A DNA stretch of 58,567 bases from Desulfobacteraceae bacterium (GCA_024230435.1 JAAERL010000780.1:1-58567), one strand, 5' to 3'; counted from the stretch's first letter, positions 44,600 through 54,160 are shown. Notes: generated by a model from the letters alone, not told the origin. Translations and numbers: made by a program.

Positions 44600-45886
44600 A
44601 TGTATCAAAAAACTACCTTGGAAAACGGACTTCGGGTGGTTACCAAATCAATGCCCAATGCCCGTTCCATAGCAATGGGGATTCTGGTTGATACGGGAGT
44701 CAAAGATGAGCCCTCAGATAAAAGTGGGCTGGCCCACATGGCTGAACACCTGCTTTTCAGGGGAACAAGCAACCGGGATTCGATCCAGATTGCACGGTTG
44801 ATGGACGAGGCCGGAGGCCAAATGGGCGGATTTATCACAAGAGATTATACCTGTTATACCGCCACCGTTTTAGATGACTACAGAACCTTTGCCATTGAAC
44901 TGTTTGGGGACATTTTGCTTAATTCCCTTTTTTCAGAAAATGATATCGAACGCGAGAAAGGCACCATTATACGGGAAATATCAAGCGTAACGGATGTTCC
45001 CGATCAGCGTACAGATAACCTTTTAAAGTCCTACATCTGGAATGGACACTACCTTGGAATATCGTTACATGGAGATCCTGAAGATGTAAAAAAACTCACC
45101 CGCGAGGACGTCATCTACTTTGTCCATTCCCAGTATCTGCCCGATCGCTTTATCATTTCCGCAGCGGGCAATGTTGAGCATCACGATTTTGTGTCCCAGG
45201 TCAGAGATTCTTTTTGGCGAGTCATAGGCGAAAGCACGCCTCGCCAGAATACTTTTCCCACGTTTCACTCAGGGGTTATCGTTGAGCATATGCCTGTTTC
45301 CCATGTTTACTTTTCCATTGGTTTTCGAGCCTTTGCCTATTCACACCCCCAGCGCTATGAAGTGCATATTTTAAATAAAATCATCGGCGGCGGCATCAGT
45401 TCCCGCCTTTTCCGGCGGATCAGGGAAGAGCGCGGGCTGGTGTATGACATTCGTTCCGAGTACCAGGCTTATCAGGATGACGGTTTAATTGTGATAGAGG
45501 GCAGCACTGCTCCCGAACATTTCATGAATGTGTTTATTTTGACCATTTCCGAAATATGGAAAACATTTACCTTTGAAGCTCCCATAGCGGATGAAGAGTT
45601 ATGGAAAGCAAAAATGCAAATCAGAGGCCAACATCTTATCTCCGCTGAAAACAGCAATACCCAGATGAGCCGGCTGGCTACTCAAGAGCTGTATTTCGGC
45701 AACCATATCGCCTCTGAACAAATCCTTGAGGCAATAGATAAAATCGATCTGAATACACTGGCGAACTTATCCAATAACTATTTATTGGATTCATTAAAAA
45801 ACGCGGCAGTGGCGGTGGTTGGCCCTTACTCGCCCGATCACTACAATGCTGCAATGATCGAAAATGTGTGGGCGCAATTAGGATAA
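44600..45886 (+). CDS. M16-family zinc metallopeptidase
   Basis: A 428-residue peptidase of the pitrilysin/processing-peptidase family. The zinc motif HMAEH is at 46-50 and the third ligand is Glu126 in EREKGTIIREIS, the normal spacing. The second half shows the inactive M16 fold with GGGISSRLFRRIREERGLVY. There is no signal peptide, so it is probably cytoplasmic. A GAGG site precedes the ATG. Its position inside a chemosensory operon, 68 bp after a CheW gene, is unusual. It may be unrelated to chemosensing, or it may process a component of the system. Confidence 0.93.
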   Translation: MYQKTTLENGLRVVTKSMPNARSIAMGILVDTGVKDEPSDKSGLAHMAEHLLFRGTSNRDSIQIARLMDEAGGQMGGFITRDYTCYTATVLDDYRTFAIELFGDILLNSLFSENDIEREKGTIIREISSVTDVPDQRTDNLLKSYIWNGHYLGISLHGDPEDVKKLTREDVIYFVHSQYLPDRFIISAAGNVEHHDFVSQVRDSFWRVIGESTPRQNTFPTFHSGVIVEHMPVSHVYFSIGFRAFAYSHPQRYEVHILNKIIGGGISSRLFRRIREERGLVYDIRSEYQAYQDDGLIVIEGSTAPEHFMNVFILTISEIWKTFTFEAPIADEELWKAKMQIRGQHLISAENSNTQMSRLATQELYFGNHIASEQILEAIDKIDLNTLANLSNNYLLDSLKNAAVAVVGPYSPDHYNAAMIENVWAQLG

Positions 45887-45911
45887 AGCCCACCGGAAAG
45901 GAGCATGAACC

Positions 45912-46067
45912 ATGGCGATAGATCCTGCAGTTAAAAAAAATTGGATCGAAATACAAAAAAAGCATGACGTTCCGGTCAATGCGATTGGAGTCAAGATCAA
46001 TGTCAAGGATGAAAGAACGCTTAAAGTGTGGAAGGATGAGGGAATTGACCAGTTTATCAAAAAATAA
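45912..46067 (+). CDS. Small 51-residue hypothetical protein
   Basis: An AAAGGAG site lies 8 nt before the ATG. The product is basic and charged (AIDPAVKKNWIEIQKKHDVP and then NAIGVKINVKDERTLKVW), with no membrane segment or cysteine. I do not recognise a family. A good ribosome site and close linkage (25 bp) to the M16 peptidase support it as real. It may be a substrate, inhibitor or unrelated peptide. Confidence 0.6.
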   Translation: MAIDPAVKKNWIEIQKKHDVPVNAIGVKINVKDERTLKVWKDEGIDQFIKK

Positions 46068-46248
46068 TCCCATACTGGTCCCAAGGCGCCGGGAGGGCTC
46101 AAATCCGGGCCCTTCTTAGCGCTTAAATTAAATTGACAGTTCGGGTCATGCCTTTATCGCATGGCCGCATGATAACTATCTTTGCCTGAAGTTTTACTTT
46201 CGGCATTATACAAGTAATACCTGCCTTAGTTTGTGTAGGAGTTTTTTC

Positions 46249-46617
46249 ATGGATAAACCAAAAATTCTGGTCGTTGAAGACAGCCCGACAAATATGAAAT
46301 TAATCATAGAAATTTTAAAGGCTAAATCCTACGAGCTGATAAAGGCCATTGACGGAGAGCAAGCCCTTGACCTCGCGTTTGAAGAACTTCCCGATCTTAT
46401 TGTTTTAGATGTCATTTTGCCGAAAAAAAACGGATTTCAGGTCTGCCGCCAGCTTAAAACCACCCCCAGCACACAAGATATTAAAATCATCCTTCTGACC
46501 AGCAAATCCCAAAACAGTGACCGTTTTTGGGGACTTAAACAAGGTGCTGACGACTATATCACCAAACCGTTTGAAGAAGATCAATTACTTTCGAGTATTT
46601 CGCGGCTTTTATTTTAG
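46249..46617 (+). CDS. Single-domain response regulator (PilH/CheY-like)
   Basis: A 122-residue receiver with the acidic pocket VVEDS, phosphoacceptor Asp54 (IVLDVILPKKNG), LLTSKS and the Lys in ITKPFEEDQL. It is very similar in layout to the regulator at 38043. The TAGGAG site favours the ATG at 46249 rather than the upstream start. It precedes the chemoreceptor gene. Having two stand-alone receivers in one operon matches the PilG/PilH pair. Confidence 0.92.
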   Translation: MDKPKILVVEDSPTNMKLIIEILKAKSYELIKAIDGEQALDLAFEELPDLIVLDVILPKKNGFQVCRQLKTTPSTQDIKIILLTSKSQNSDRFWGLKQGADDYITKPFEEDQLLSSISRLLF

Positions 46618-46763
46618 TGATAATCAGGGATACCCCCTGCCGGAAATAACCCCTGGCATCTAAATATCAGGGGGAAAAACAAACCTATCCTATGCCGGTG
46701 CGCAAAAACGCACCAACATAGGGCAATGAAAAGTATGGGAATAGCCAAAGGAGGTAGTCCCTA

Positions 46764-49700
46764 ATGAAAGGAATAAATTTACTTATCCGAAAAATTAAAC
46801 CCCTGGTCTCCGGAATTAGTATAAGCATCCGGAGAAAGCTTCTCCTAGGCTTTTTATTAATTGCGCTCGTGCCTCTGATCACCATCGGGGCAATCACATA
46901 CATCGCCGCTTCTAATGCTTTGATGACAAAAGCCAAGGATAACCTGCAAGCTATCGGCGGCACAAAAGCCCTGGCTATTGAAACATTTTTTGATGAACGC
47001 CGGGCAGATATGGACGTGTTGCGCGAAATCGTGTTCACAATGCAGCAAAAAGCTTTTGAAAAACTGGTGGCGGTGCGCAATAACAAAGCCATCTGGATTG
47101 AGGACTACATGCTCAATCGGCTTGGTGATGTCCAGGTTTTGAGCAATAATCCCACCATCGTACAGGCCCTTGAAAGTTTTAAAAAGGCGGGAAAGATTTA
47201 TACCCCTGAATGGAAAATTGCAGCCAAAAAATATGGTAAATGGCTCACAGAATATAAAGAAGCCTATGGTTACTACAACATCTACCTTGTCGATGACAAA
47301 GGCCGGGTGCTTTACAGCGTACAAAAAGAATCCGACCTGGGCGAAAACCTCAAGTGGGGGCGGTTAAAAAACAGCCCTGCCGCCAAAGCCTTCCGCAAGG
47401 GGATGAAAAAACTTTTCCTGCAGGACTTCGAAGGCTATGAACCCCTGGCATTTTTGCCGGCCTCTTTTATCGCCGCGCCAATTATAGCCAACGGTAAGTC
47501 TCAGGGCGTGGTCATGGGGCAAATTTCCATTGATCAAATTAACGGTATCCTTCAGGAACGCGCAGGCTTGAATCAAACCACTGAAGCTTACCTTGTGGGA
47601 AAAACCGGACAAGGTTTTGAGCTCAGAAGCGAACGGGTGATTAAAAACGGCACAGTGGGTGATCCGGCCACCGGGCACTATCTACCAGACGCCTTATCCG
47701 GCAAGTCCGGAACCGGATTCAAGGTAGACGAGCAGGGGGTCTACAAACTGGCGGCCTATGCGCCTATTAATATTCCGGGGGTAAATTGGGCTATCAACGT
47801 GACCGCCGAGGTGGAAGAGATCATCTCTCCCAAATTTGAAGAGGGAGAAGAAGACTTTTTTACCTATTATAAAGAAGGTTACGGCTACCTGAACTTTTAT
47901 CTCATCAACCCTGAAGGGTATATGTTTTATTCGGTTATACACGAAAATGATTACCACACAAACCTGCTAAAAGGCGATTATAAAAATACAAACCTGGGCA
48001 GACTTGTTAACCAGGTTCTTGTTTCCAAACAGCTTCAGATCTCTGACTTTGAAAAATACGCGCCCAGCCAAAACAGCCCGGCGGCCTTTATCGCCCAGCC
48101 AATTGTCATAAAAGACAAAGTGGCCCTTATAGTGGCTGCCCAGCTTACCGTTGCACAGATCCAGGTGATAATGGAAGATTATACCGGGCTGGGGGAATCC
48201 GGCGACACCTATTTGGTAGGCCCGGATAACTTGTGGCGCACAGACTCGCGTTTTCTGGATGCATTGAAGGTGGAAAGTACAATCCTGAATCCTGAATATA
48301 AGGTAACCAATGACGCGGTTACCAGCGCGATGGCCGGCAGGTCAAACGCCAAGGTCGTCAAAAACTACCGGGACCACACGGTAATGAGCTCCTGGTCTCC
48401 CATTACAGTACAGCCTCCCAGCCAGACGAATCCACAGGGCGTAAAATGGGCCCTGTTGTCGGATATCGATATTGAAGAGGTGCGCAAACCCGTTTACTGG
48501 ATGGCTGTGATCTGTGCTTCGGTTGTGGCTATCACCCTTATCCTTATCATCGCGGTCTCAATGGCTCTGGCCGGCGGTCTGACAGCCCAAGTCAACCGAA
48601 TCATGGACCTGTTCAGCGACATCGGTATGGGCCAGTACGATTCACGCGCCGAAGTGATCAGCCAGGATGAACTCGGAACCATGGCCAGTTCCCTGAATTC
48701 AATGCTGGATAACACCCTGAACCTGATTCAAAGCAGTGAAGAGCGTGACGCCATGCAGGATTCGATTATGAAACTACTGGCCGAAATCAGCGCCCTGACC
48801 GAAGGCGACCTTACCGCCCGGGCTGAAGTTACAGAACAAATTACCGGCGCAATCGCCGACTCTTTCAACACCATGGCCGAACAGTTGACCGGCATTGTAA
48901 AAGGCGTAAAAAAAGCCACCATGCAGGTAGACTCGACTTCGACCCAGGTAAGCGGATCAACCACCACCCTGGCAAAGATGAGCGAATTACAGGCCAAACA
49001 AGTAGCGCATGCCATCTCTATAATCAACTCTATGACAAAGTCCATTCAGCAGGTATCCTTAAACGCCTCCAAATCGGCCGATGTTTCAAAACGCTCCATG
49101 AGCAGTGCTAAAAAAGGCGCCGACGCGGCGAAGAAAACGAACAAAGCCATGGAGACCATTCGCGAACGCGTTCAGGAAACCGCCCGTGCTATCAAAAGGC
49201 TGGGCGAAAGCTCACAGGAAATCGGTAACATTATTCAAATCATAACCGATATTTCCGACAGAACTTCTATCCTGGCCCTGAACGCCTCGATTCAAGCTGC
49301 CATGGCCGGTGAAGCAGGCCGAGGCTTCGCGGTTGTTGCCGAAGAAGTACAGCGTCTGGCCGAACGTTCAACATCCTCGACAAAACAAATCGAAACGCTA
49401 GTTAAAAATATCCAAAGCGATATCAATGAAGCCGGCAAGAGTATGGATGAAAGTATCCAACGTGTTGTGCAAGGCTCCTCTCTTGCCAACGATGCATACA
49501 GCACACTGCAAGAGCTGGAACTGGTATCCTCGGAAGTGGCCGCCATGGTTCACACTATTTCCTCATCGGCCAAAGAGCAGGCCTCTGCTTCGGAAAGCAT
49601 TTCAAAAACCATGACCGAAGTCGGTCAAATCAGTTCAAAGGCATCCGATGCTACCAAAAAGACAGCCCAATCCATGAAATCAATGACAACAACAGCTCAC

Positions 49701-49832
49701 CAGCTAAGAGTTTCCGTTGAAGCGTTTAAAATTGAAGAGGATCCCGCTGAAGATGAAACAGCATATGAAGAGCCGATTGATGGTGATGAAAAAACAACGG
49801 GCGGCAAAGATGACGACATCATTGCGGCTTAA
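46764..49832 (+). CDS. Methyl-accepting chemotaxis protein with large double sensor region
   Basis: A 1022-residue chemoreceptor. One membrane helix lies near 25-50 and a second near 577-600. Between them, about 525 residues hold two similar Cache-like units, each containing the pattern YGYYNIYLV or YGYLNFYLI, then Y(S)V..E.D. A HAMP-like region follows (about 600-660) with a second HAMP segment ([14 protein letters not shown]). The signalling hairpin has [20 protein letters not shown] and [13 protein letters not shown], near residues 836-868. This arrangement matches PilJ-type receptors. An acidic tail ends the protein. It sits last in the chemosensory block, just before a PstS-like binding protein. 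Confidence 0.94.
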   Translation: MKGINLLIRKIKPLVSGISISIRRKLLLGFLLIALVPLITIGAITYIAASNALMTKAKDNLQAIGGTKALAIETFFDERRADMDVLREIVFTMQQKAFEKLVAVRNNKAIWIEDYMLNRLGDVQVLSNNPTIVQALESFKKAGKIYTPEWKIAAKKYGKWLTEYKEAYGYYNIYLVDDKGRVLYSVQKESDLGENLKWGRLKNSPAAKAFRKGMKKLFLQDFEGYEPLAFLPASFIAAPIIANGKSQGVVMGQISIDQINGILQERAGLNQTTEAYLVGKTGQGFELRSERVIKNGTVGDPATGHYLPDALSGKSGTGFKVDEQGVYKLAAYAPINIPGVNWAINVTAEVEEIISPKFEEGEEDFFTYYKEGYGYLNFYLINPEGYMFYSVIHENDYHTNLLKGDYKNTNLGRLVNQVLVSKQLQISDFEKYAPSQNSPAAFIAQPIVIKDKVALIVAAQLTVAQIQVIMEDYTGLGESGDTYLVGPDNLWRTDSRFLDALKVESTILNPEYKVTNDAVTSAMAGRSNAKVVKNYRDHTVMSSWSPITVQPPSQTNPQGVKWALLSDIDIEEVRKPVYWMAVICASVVAITLILIIAVSMALAGGLTAQVNRIMDLFSDIGMGQYDSRAEVISQDELGTMASSLNSMLDNTLNLIQSSEERDAMQDSIMKLLAEISALTEGDLTARAEVTEQITGAIADSFNTMAEQLTGIVKGVKKATMQVDSTSTQVSGSTTTLAKMSELQAKQVAHAISIINSMTKSIQQVSLNASKSADVSKRSMSSAKKGADAAKKTNKAMETIRERVQETARAIKRLGESSQEIGNIIQIITDISDRTSILALNASIQAAMAGEAGRGFAVVAEEVQRLAERSTSSTKQIETLVKNIQSDINEAGKSMDESIQRVVQGSSLANDAYSTLQELELVSSEVAAMVHTISSSAKEQASASESISKTMTEVGQISSKASDATKKTAQSMKSMTTTAHQLRVSVEAFKIEEDPAEDETAYEEPIDGDEKTTGGKDDDIIAA

Positions 49833-49873
49833 ATAACCGATAAAAAGTTTTTATAAAAAAGGAGATCGTAACG

Positions 49874-50815
49874 ATGCAGGTAAACAGAATTTGCATAACA
49901 CTATACATGGGATTGGCTTGCGCCACATTGATAGCAGGTATGCTGATCAGCCCTGCCCTGGCCGAAGACAACACAAGCGCCGACATTGTATGGCGCGGAT
50001 GCGGTATCACTCAAAAAGCGTTCATGATAGAAGCTGCAGCGGCCTATGAAAAAATAACGGGCAAACGTATTTCCATTTCCGGCGGAGGCGCAACGTTGGG
50101 CATCCAAACCGCGGCATCAGGCCAGGCGGATATCGGCGGGTCCTGCCGCCCGGCCAAGCCGGACATCTCGGAACTTGAAAAAGGCGTCCGCATGACCCAC
50201 GTCGGCTGGGATGCCTTGGTAGTGATGACGCATCCGGACAATCCGGTGAATAATATCACAACAGAACAGCTACACAAAATTATGACCGGAAAAATTCGAA
50301 ACTGGAGCGAAATCGGCGGAAACAACGAACAGATTCTCGTCGTAGTTCGTATCGGCAAAATGAGTGGTGTCGGATATATGGGCCGTAAAATGCTTTTTCA
50401 AGATCCCAGGGAAAACTACTATCGCCGGGCCATAAACTTAAAATCAAGTGGGCCGGTTGAGAAAAAAATCGAGTCCCGGAAAAACGCCATCGGAATATCA
50501 GGCGTATCCAGCGCTAAACGGCGGAAAGTCAAAATACTGTTTCTTGACGGAACTGCCCCAACAAAAGAAAACGTGGCAAATGCCAGCTACCCCTTTTTCC
50601 GGCCTTTGTTCCTGATGACCAAGGGCGAACCGGTCGGGGAAATAAAAATATTTATTCAATGGCTGCTTTCGGCCGAAGGGCAAAAGGTTGTAAGTGATCA
50701 AGGAACCGTCAACCTTACCGAAGGGGCCAGACTGACCAAAGAATACAAGTTCTGGGAAAATACGCAGTATGTGTTGAACTTCACCACCGAAAAAGAAGGA
50801 TTAGCACAACGTTAA
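49874..50815 (+). CDS. PstS-like periplasmic substrate-binding protein
   Basis: A 313-residue secreted protein with a signal peptide cut after SPALA (about residue 30). The mature part matches PstS/phosphate-binding-like proteins (KRISISGGGATLGIQTAASG, ADIGGSCRPA, VMTHPDNPV, NITTEQLHKIMTGKIRNWSE). PstS-type folds bind phosphate or other oxyanions. Ligand identity cannot be told. No pstCAB genes are nearby. It follows the chemoreceptor by 41 bp with an AAAAGGAG site, so the two are probably cotranscribed, and it may present ligand to the receptor rather than to a transporter. Confidence 0.9.
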   Translation: MQVNRICITLYMGLACATLIAGMLISPALAEDNTSADIVWRGCGITQKAFMIEAAAAYEKITGKRISISGGGATLGIQTAASGQADIGGSCRPAKPDISELEKGVRMTHVGWDALVVMTHPDNPVNNITTEQLHKIMTGKIRNWSEIGGNNEQILVVVRIGKMSGVGYMGRKMLFQDPRENYYRRAINLKSSGPVEKKIESRKNAIGISGVSSAKRRKVKILFLDGTAPTKENVANASYPFFRPLFLMTKGEPVGEIKIFIQWLLSAEGQKVVSDQGTVNLTEGARLTKEYKFWENTQYVLNFTTEKEGLAQR

Positions 50816-50839
50816 AACAACCGTGTATCCAACGGCCGC

Positions 50840-50870
50840 GTACCGGTGAGATTAAAAATTTTACCGGTAC
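50840..50870. repeat. Perfect inverted repeat GTACCGGT/ACCGGTAC
   Basis: Two 8-bp arms at 50840-50847 and 50863-50870 enclose 15 nt. Each arm contains the self-complementary ACCGGT. It lies between the PstS-like gene and the next membrane cluster and could be a terminator without a T tract or a regulator site. Confidence 0.45.
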
Positions 50871-50954
50871 ACTGCCGCCTGAGCGACCCGGCCGGATAAA
50901 AAGGCTGTGCTGCTTACCCCTTTTGCCTGTAACACATATGTTTAAAACTCTAAA

Positions 50955-51317
50955 ATGCCTGATAGATTAAAACACATAACGCTTACGGCGTGCTTTTTCG
51001 CCATGCTAACCACACTGCTGATTTGGATGTGCCTGGTTTGCAATGCCGTTTATGACACTGATTCGGAAATCAAAAAAATCCGGACCTCGTTCTTAAAAAG
51101 TGTTCATATCGCCTCGCCGGCCCTGGCTACCGCCGGACGAAACATCGCTTTTGAAAGCGGCAATGCTATCGCCAACGCCCCGGCCTCTTATCTGACCATG
51201 CTCGATTGCTGCGAATCCGACGAGGCCATTGCCAGCCGCATAGCCGCAGGAAAAACGAGCTGCCGTATCATAAAAAAACAAAACCGGAAAATCGAACTGT
51301 CTTGGGAACAAAAATAA
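50955..51317 (+). CDS. Small membrane-anchored protein, unknown function
   Basis: A 120-residue protein with one strong N-terminal membrane helix (about 10-31, ACFFAMLTTLLIWMCLVCNA). The remainder is a periplasmic or extracytoplasmic domain with several cysteines (CCESDEA, TSCR). I recognise no family. Its position, directly before an FtsX-like permease and LolD-like ATPase, suggests a part of that transporter. The ribosome site is weak. Confidence 0.55.
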   Translation: MPDRLKHITLTACFFAMLTTLLIWMCLVCNAVYDTDSEIKKIRTSFLKSVHIASPALATAGRNIAFESGNAIANAPASYLTMLDCCESDEAIASRIAAGKTSCRIIKKQNRKIELSWEQK

Positions 51318-52507
51318 AATACTACCACATCGTTTGCACCGCCATCAAAAATTTGCTGATAAACAAAGGCAAGTTTTTTATGTTGGCGATTCCCCTGACT
51401 ATCATCATCGCCATTGTCAGCGCCTTTAGTTTCTTTATCGAAGGTGTCAGGCGCGATGCGCTCCTTGCCGCAGATTACTATCCCGATATTTTAATTCAAC
51501 AACAGGTGGGAGGCCGAACAGAATCTCTTTTTTTTGATCGTTATGACGATGTGCTCAAAGACATAAACGCAATTAAATCCTACTATCCCCGAAGCTGGGG
51601 CTATATCAACCATACCGATTCAAAAAATAGAATTAAATCCTTTGTCGTCATGGGCCTGGACCCAGAGTATATCAGCTCGGGCCTGTTCATTGACGTCGCC
51701 ATTGAGCAGGGCCGCTCTTTGCGCGAACACGACTACAACAAGGCCATTGCTGGAAAAGCCCTTGCGGCGGCGTTTGATTGCACAACCGGAGACACCATTG
51801 AAGTAACATCGCCGGGGCTGCGCAAACCGGTTCTCATTGAAGTGGTGGGCATTTTTGATACTGCCGTCCAAATCTATTCGGCGGACCTGCTTCTTGTGGA
51901 CCGCCAGACGGCCAATACCATTCTTGGCTTTATCGACGACAATGAGAGCTCTGATATTATGGTCTACTTATCCAACCCGGCAATGGCCGGCATGGTTGCT
52001 TCGAACCTTTTAAAAAAAATCGACGGCGCCAACCCTGTTACCAAATCGGCCATGCAAAGCCTCACGGAACAATCCTTTGGCCAAAAATCCGGTTTTTTCC
52101 ACTTACTATGGTTTATCCTGCTGGTTAATGTAATGATCATTGCCTGGTCGCTGACCAGCCATATCAGCTTCAGCCTGAGAAAAGAAATCGGCATTCTCAA
52201 AGCCATCGGGTGGGACACTGGTGATATAATGATCCTAAAGTCCTTCGAAACCCTTACCATTGGCTTTTTTTCCATCATTGCCGGGCTGATAGGCGGCATT
52301 GCTTATATGTTTAGCGGCGCACCGGGCATCAAACAAATGATTATCGGCTGGACCGATATCTACCCTGAATTTCCCATTCCGCTGTACGTAAACGCGTCAA
52401 CCGTATTTCTAATTATAATATTAGGTATTATTCCCTTGTTGGCTGGAACCCTTTTCCCCATTTGGAGAATCGGCGCCATCGACCCTGATAAAGCCATACG
52501 CCAATGA
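51302..52507 (+). CDS. FtsX/MacB-type ABC transporter permease
   Basis: A membrane protein of about 401 residues: one N-terminal helix (LAIPLTIIIAIVSAF), a large periplasmic domain (VVMGLDPEYISSGLFIDVAI), then three C-terminal helices (LLWFILLVNVMIIAWSL; FSIIAGLIGGIAYMFSG; FLIIILGIIPLLAGTLFP), with the coupling segment LRKEIGILKAIGWDTGDIM. This is the MacB/LolC permease layout, which works by mechanotransmission rather than classical substrate passage. The start is uncertain: a TTG at 51302 gives a short overlap with the previous gene, and an ATG at 51206 is in frame but would overlap it heavily. It overlaps the ATPase gene by 4 bp. Confidence 0.8.
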   Translation: MGTKIKYYHIVCTAIKNLLINKGKFFMLAIPLTIIIAIVSAFSFFIEGVRRDALLAADYYPDILIQQQVGGRTESLFFDRYDDVLKDINAIKSYYPRSWGYINHTDSKNRIKSFVVMGLDPEYISSGLFIDVAIEQGRSLREHDYNKAIAGKALAAAFDCTTGDTIEVTSPGLRKPVLIEVVGIFDTAVQIYSADLLLVDRQTANTILGFIDDNESSDIMVYLSNPAMAGMVASNLLKKIDGANPVTKSAMQSLTEQSFGQKSGFFHLLWFILLVNVMIIAWSLTSHISFSLRKEIGILKAIGWDTGDIMILKSFETLTIGFFSIIAGLIGGIAYMFSGAPGIKQMIIGWTDIYPEFPIPLYVNASTVFLIIILGIIPLLAGTLFPIWRIGAIDPDKAIRQ

Positions 52508-53163
52508 TTGAATTAACCGACATACACAAGCGATACGCAACCGGCCGGCATATTGTCAACGTTTTGTCCGGCATTAACCTTACCGTTGACACAGGAGAAT
52601 GCGTTTGCCTCAGAGGCCCTTCGGGAACCGGCAAAACCACTCTTCTCAATATCATGGGAGGAATGCTCTCACCTACCACAGGTGATGTGCGGGTACTTCA
52701 AACCAGTCTCACCGATCTTGCCCATCACATGCTCTCGGCCTACCGGCGCAAACACATCGGCTTTATCTTCCAGCATTATCACCTTCTGGAAAAACTGACC
52801 GTCATGGAAAACCTGTTGATGCCGTTAATTCCCTGCGGTCGGCCGCTTGAACCCGGAAAAGCTAAAATGCTCCAATTACTTGAACGGCTGCAAATCGGCC
52901 ATCGCCTCACATTTCCGGTCCATTGTCTCAGCGGGGGCGAACATCAACGCGTTGCAGTTGCCAGGTCTTTGATGAATGACCCAAACATCATCCTTGCCGA
53001 TGAACCGTTTTCCAACCTGGACAAAGACAACACCCTTTTCATTGTATCAATGTTCAAAGAATTAAAAAAACAGGGCAAAACATTCGTTTTCACCGCAACC
53101 GCCCAGCCCATGCCATGGGAAACGGACTTTATCGACAGGGACATATATTATGGTTCTGAATAA
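52504..53163 (+). CDS. LolD/MacB-type ABC ATPase lacking the switch histidine
   Basis: A 219-residue ATPase. Walker A GPSGTGKTT (38-46), Q loop IFQHYHLLEK, signature LSGGEHQRVAVARS (141-154), Walker B IILADEP (161-167) and D loop SNLD are intact. Where family members have TH(D/N), the sequence is VFTATAQPM (194-202), so the switch His that helps ATP hydrolysis is absent. It starts with the ATGA overlap after the permease and overlaps the next membrane gene by 14 bp. Because the site is otherwise complete it may be slow or use another residue. Confidence 0.88.
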   Translation: MIELTDIHKRYATGRHIVNVLSGINLTVDTGECVCLRGPSGTGKTTLLNIMGGMLSPTTGDVRVLQTSLTDLAHHMLSAYRRKHIGFIFQHYHLLEKLTVMENLLMPLIPCGRPLEPGKAKMLQLLERLQIGHRLTFPVHCLSGGEHQRVAVARSLMNDPNIILADEPFSNLDKDNTLFIVSMFKELKKQGKTFVFTATAQPMPWETDFIDRDIYYGSE

Positions 53164-54136
53164 GTTTGTTGTTATTTACCTGCTGTTGCTTCTCATCTCC
53201 GTACTGGTGGGAAGCGTTGCCGCAACCAGCGGTTTGTGGAACCTGATACGCTCGAAAAAAGCGAAAACCCATGAAGACAGACGGGAACTTGAAAAATACC
53301 ACTACCTGTGTTCATCGGCCATGCTTACTGGAACCCTCGTCCGGCTGGTTATGGCTCCCCTGTGGTTTTTCACCCTCCAAAGCCTGATACCCGCTTTGCC
53401 CGGAGCAATGTGCCTGGCAGGCGTTCACCTCAGCGTGCCCGGTTATTCCTGGACAGCCAGCTCGCTGAAAGTCGCCCTTCCCGGATTATATTTATCCTGG
53501 CTGCTGATCAGCCTAGCAGACCGGCGCATAGCTCAACAACCGTTTTTAAAATTGAGGCAGTTTTTACTCCTGCCCCTGATCGTGCTGCTCTTAGCCGAAA
53601 CCGCCCTTGACATCAAATACCTAACGTCCGTAAAACCCATGCCGGTAAGCTGCTGCACAGCATTGTTCGATTTTAACACACAGGGCATTACCCCTATATT
53701 GACCGAAACCCACTGGTATTTTATCATTATCGCATTAGTGACACTGACTGCCCAGTCAGCATTGATTGCCATCAGGAGCCCTAAGCCATGGGTCCATATC
53801 TCGGTTTGCATCCTGGCAGGCGTATTATTTATTTCCTTGATTCTCGGGCTGCATACCAAACTTTCCCCGTTTTTGCTGGACGCGCCCTTTCATCATTGCG
53901 TGTTTTGCGTTCTGCAAAGCAATGTCTATGTTCTGTTTGGCTTTGGCGCTTTTCTTACCGCGATTTATTTGAGCGCCACCTACGGGCTCATGGGTATATC
54001 CAGCCGCCATGACCATTTAACAGCCCAAATGCGCCATAAAATAAAAATAGCCATATATGTTCTCCATGCAGCCGGATTGGCGTTTATCGGCATACCAACT
54101 TTACATAAACTGCTGACCGGCGAAAGTGTTTTGTAA
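53150..54136 (+). CDS. Polytopic membrane protein with CC and HHCxxC cysteines
   Basis: A 328-residue protein with about eight predicted membrane helices. Conserved-looking polar and cysteine sites lie within or near the helices: Cys168-Cys169 in VSCCTALFD and His248-His249-Cys250-Cys253 in FHHCVFCVLQ. I recall similar proteins next to FtsX/LolD-type ABC genes in anaerobes, sometimes with NosL-like metal proteins, but I cannot name the family with confidence. The motif suggests metal or thiol chemistry. It overlaps the ATPase gene, so it is part of the same operon. Confidence 0.75.
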   Translation: MVLNKFVVIYLLLLLISVLVGSVAATSGLWNLIRSKKAKTHEDRRELEKYHYLCSSAMLTGTLVRLVMAPLWFFTLQSLIPALPGAMCLAGVHLSVPGYSWTASSLKVALPGLYLSWLLISLADRRIAQQPFLKLRQFLLLPLIVLLLAETALDIKYLTSVKPMPVSCCTALFDFNTQGITPILTETHWYFIIIALVTLTAQSALIAIRSPKPWVHISVCILAGVLFISLILGLHTKLSPFLLDAPFHHCVFCVLQSNVYVLFGFGAFLTAIYLSATYGLMGISSRHDHLTAQMRHKIKIAIYVLHAAGLAFIGIPTLHKLLTGESVL

Positions 54137-54139
54137 AAA

Positions 54140-54160
54140 ACAAGGGCATAAGCCCCTTGT
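54140..54160 (+). terminator. Hairpin after the ABC/membrane cluster
   Basis: ACAAGGG (54140-54146) pairs with CCCTTGT (54154-54160) around a 7-nt loop, immediately after the stop codon at 54136. An A run precedes it but no T tract follows, so I rate it only as a possible terminator. Confidence 0.4.
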
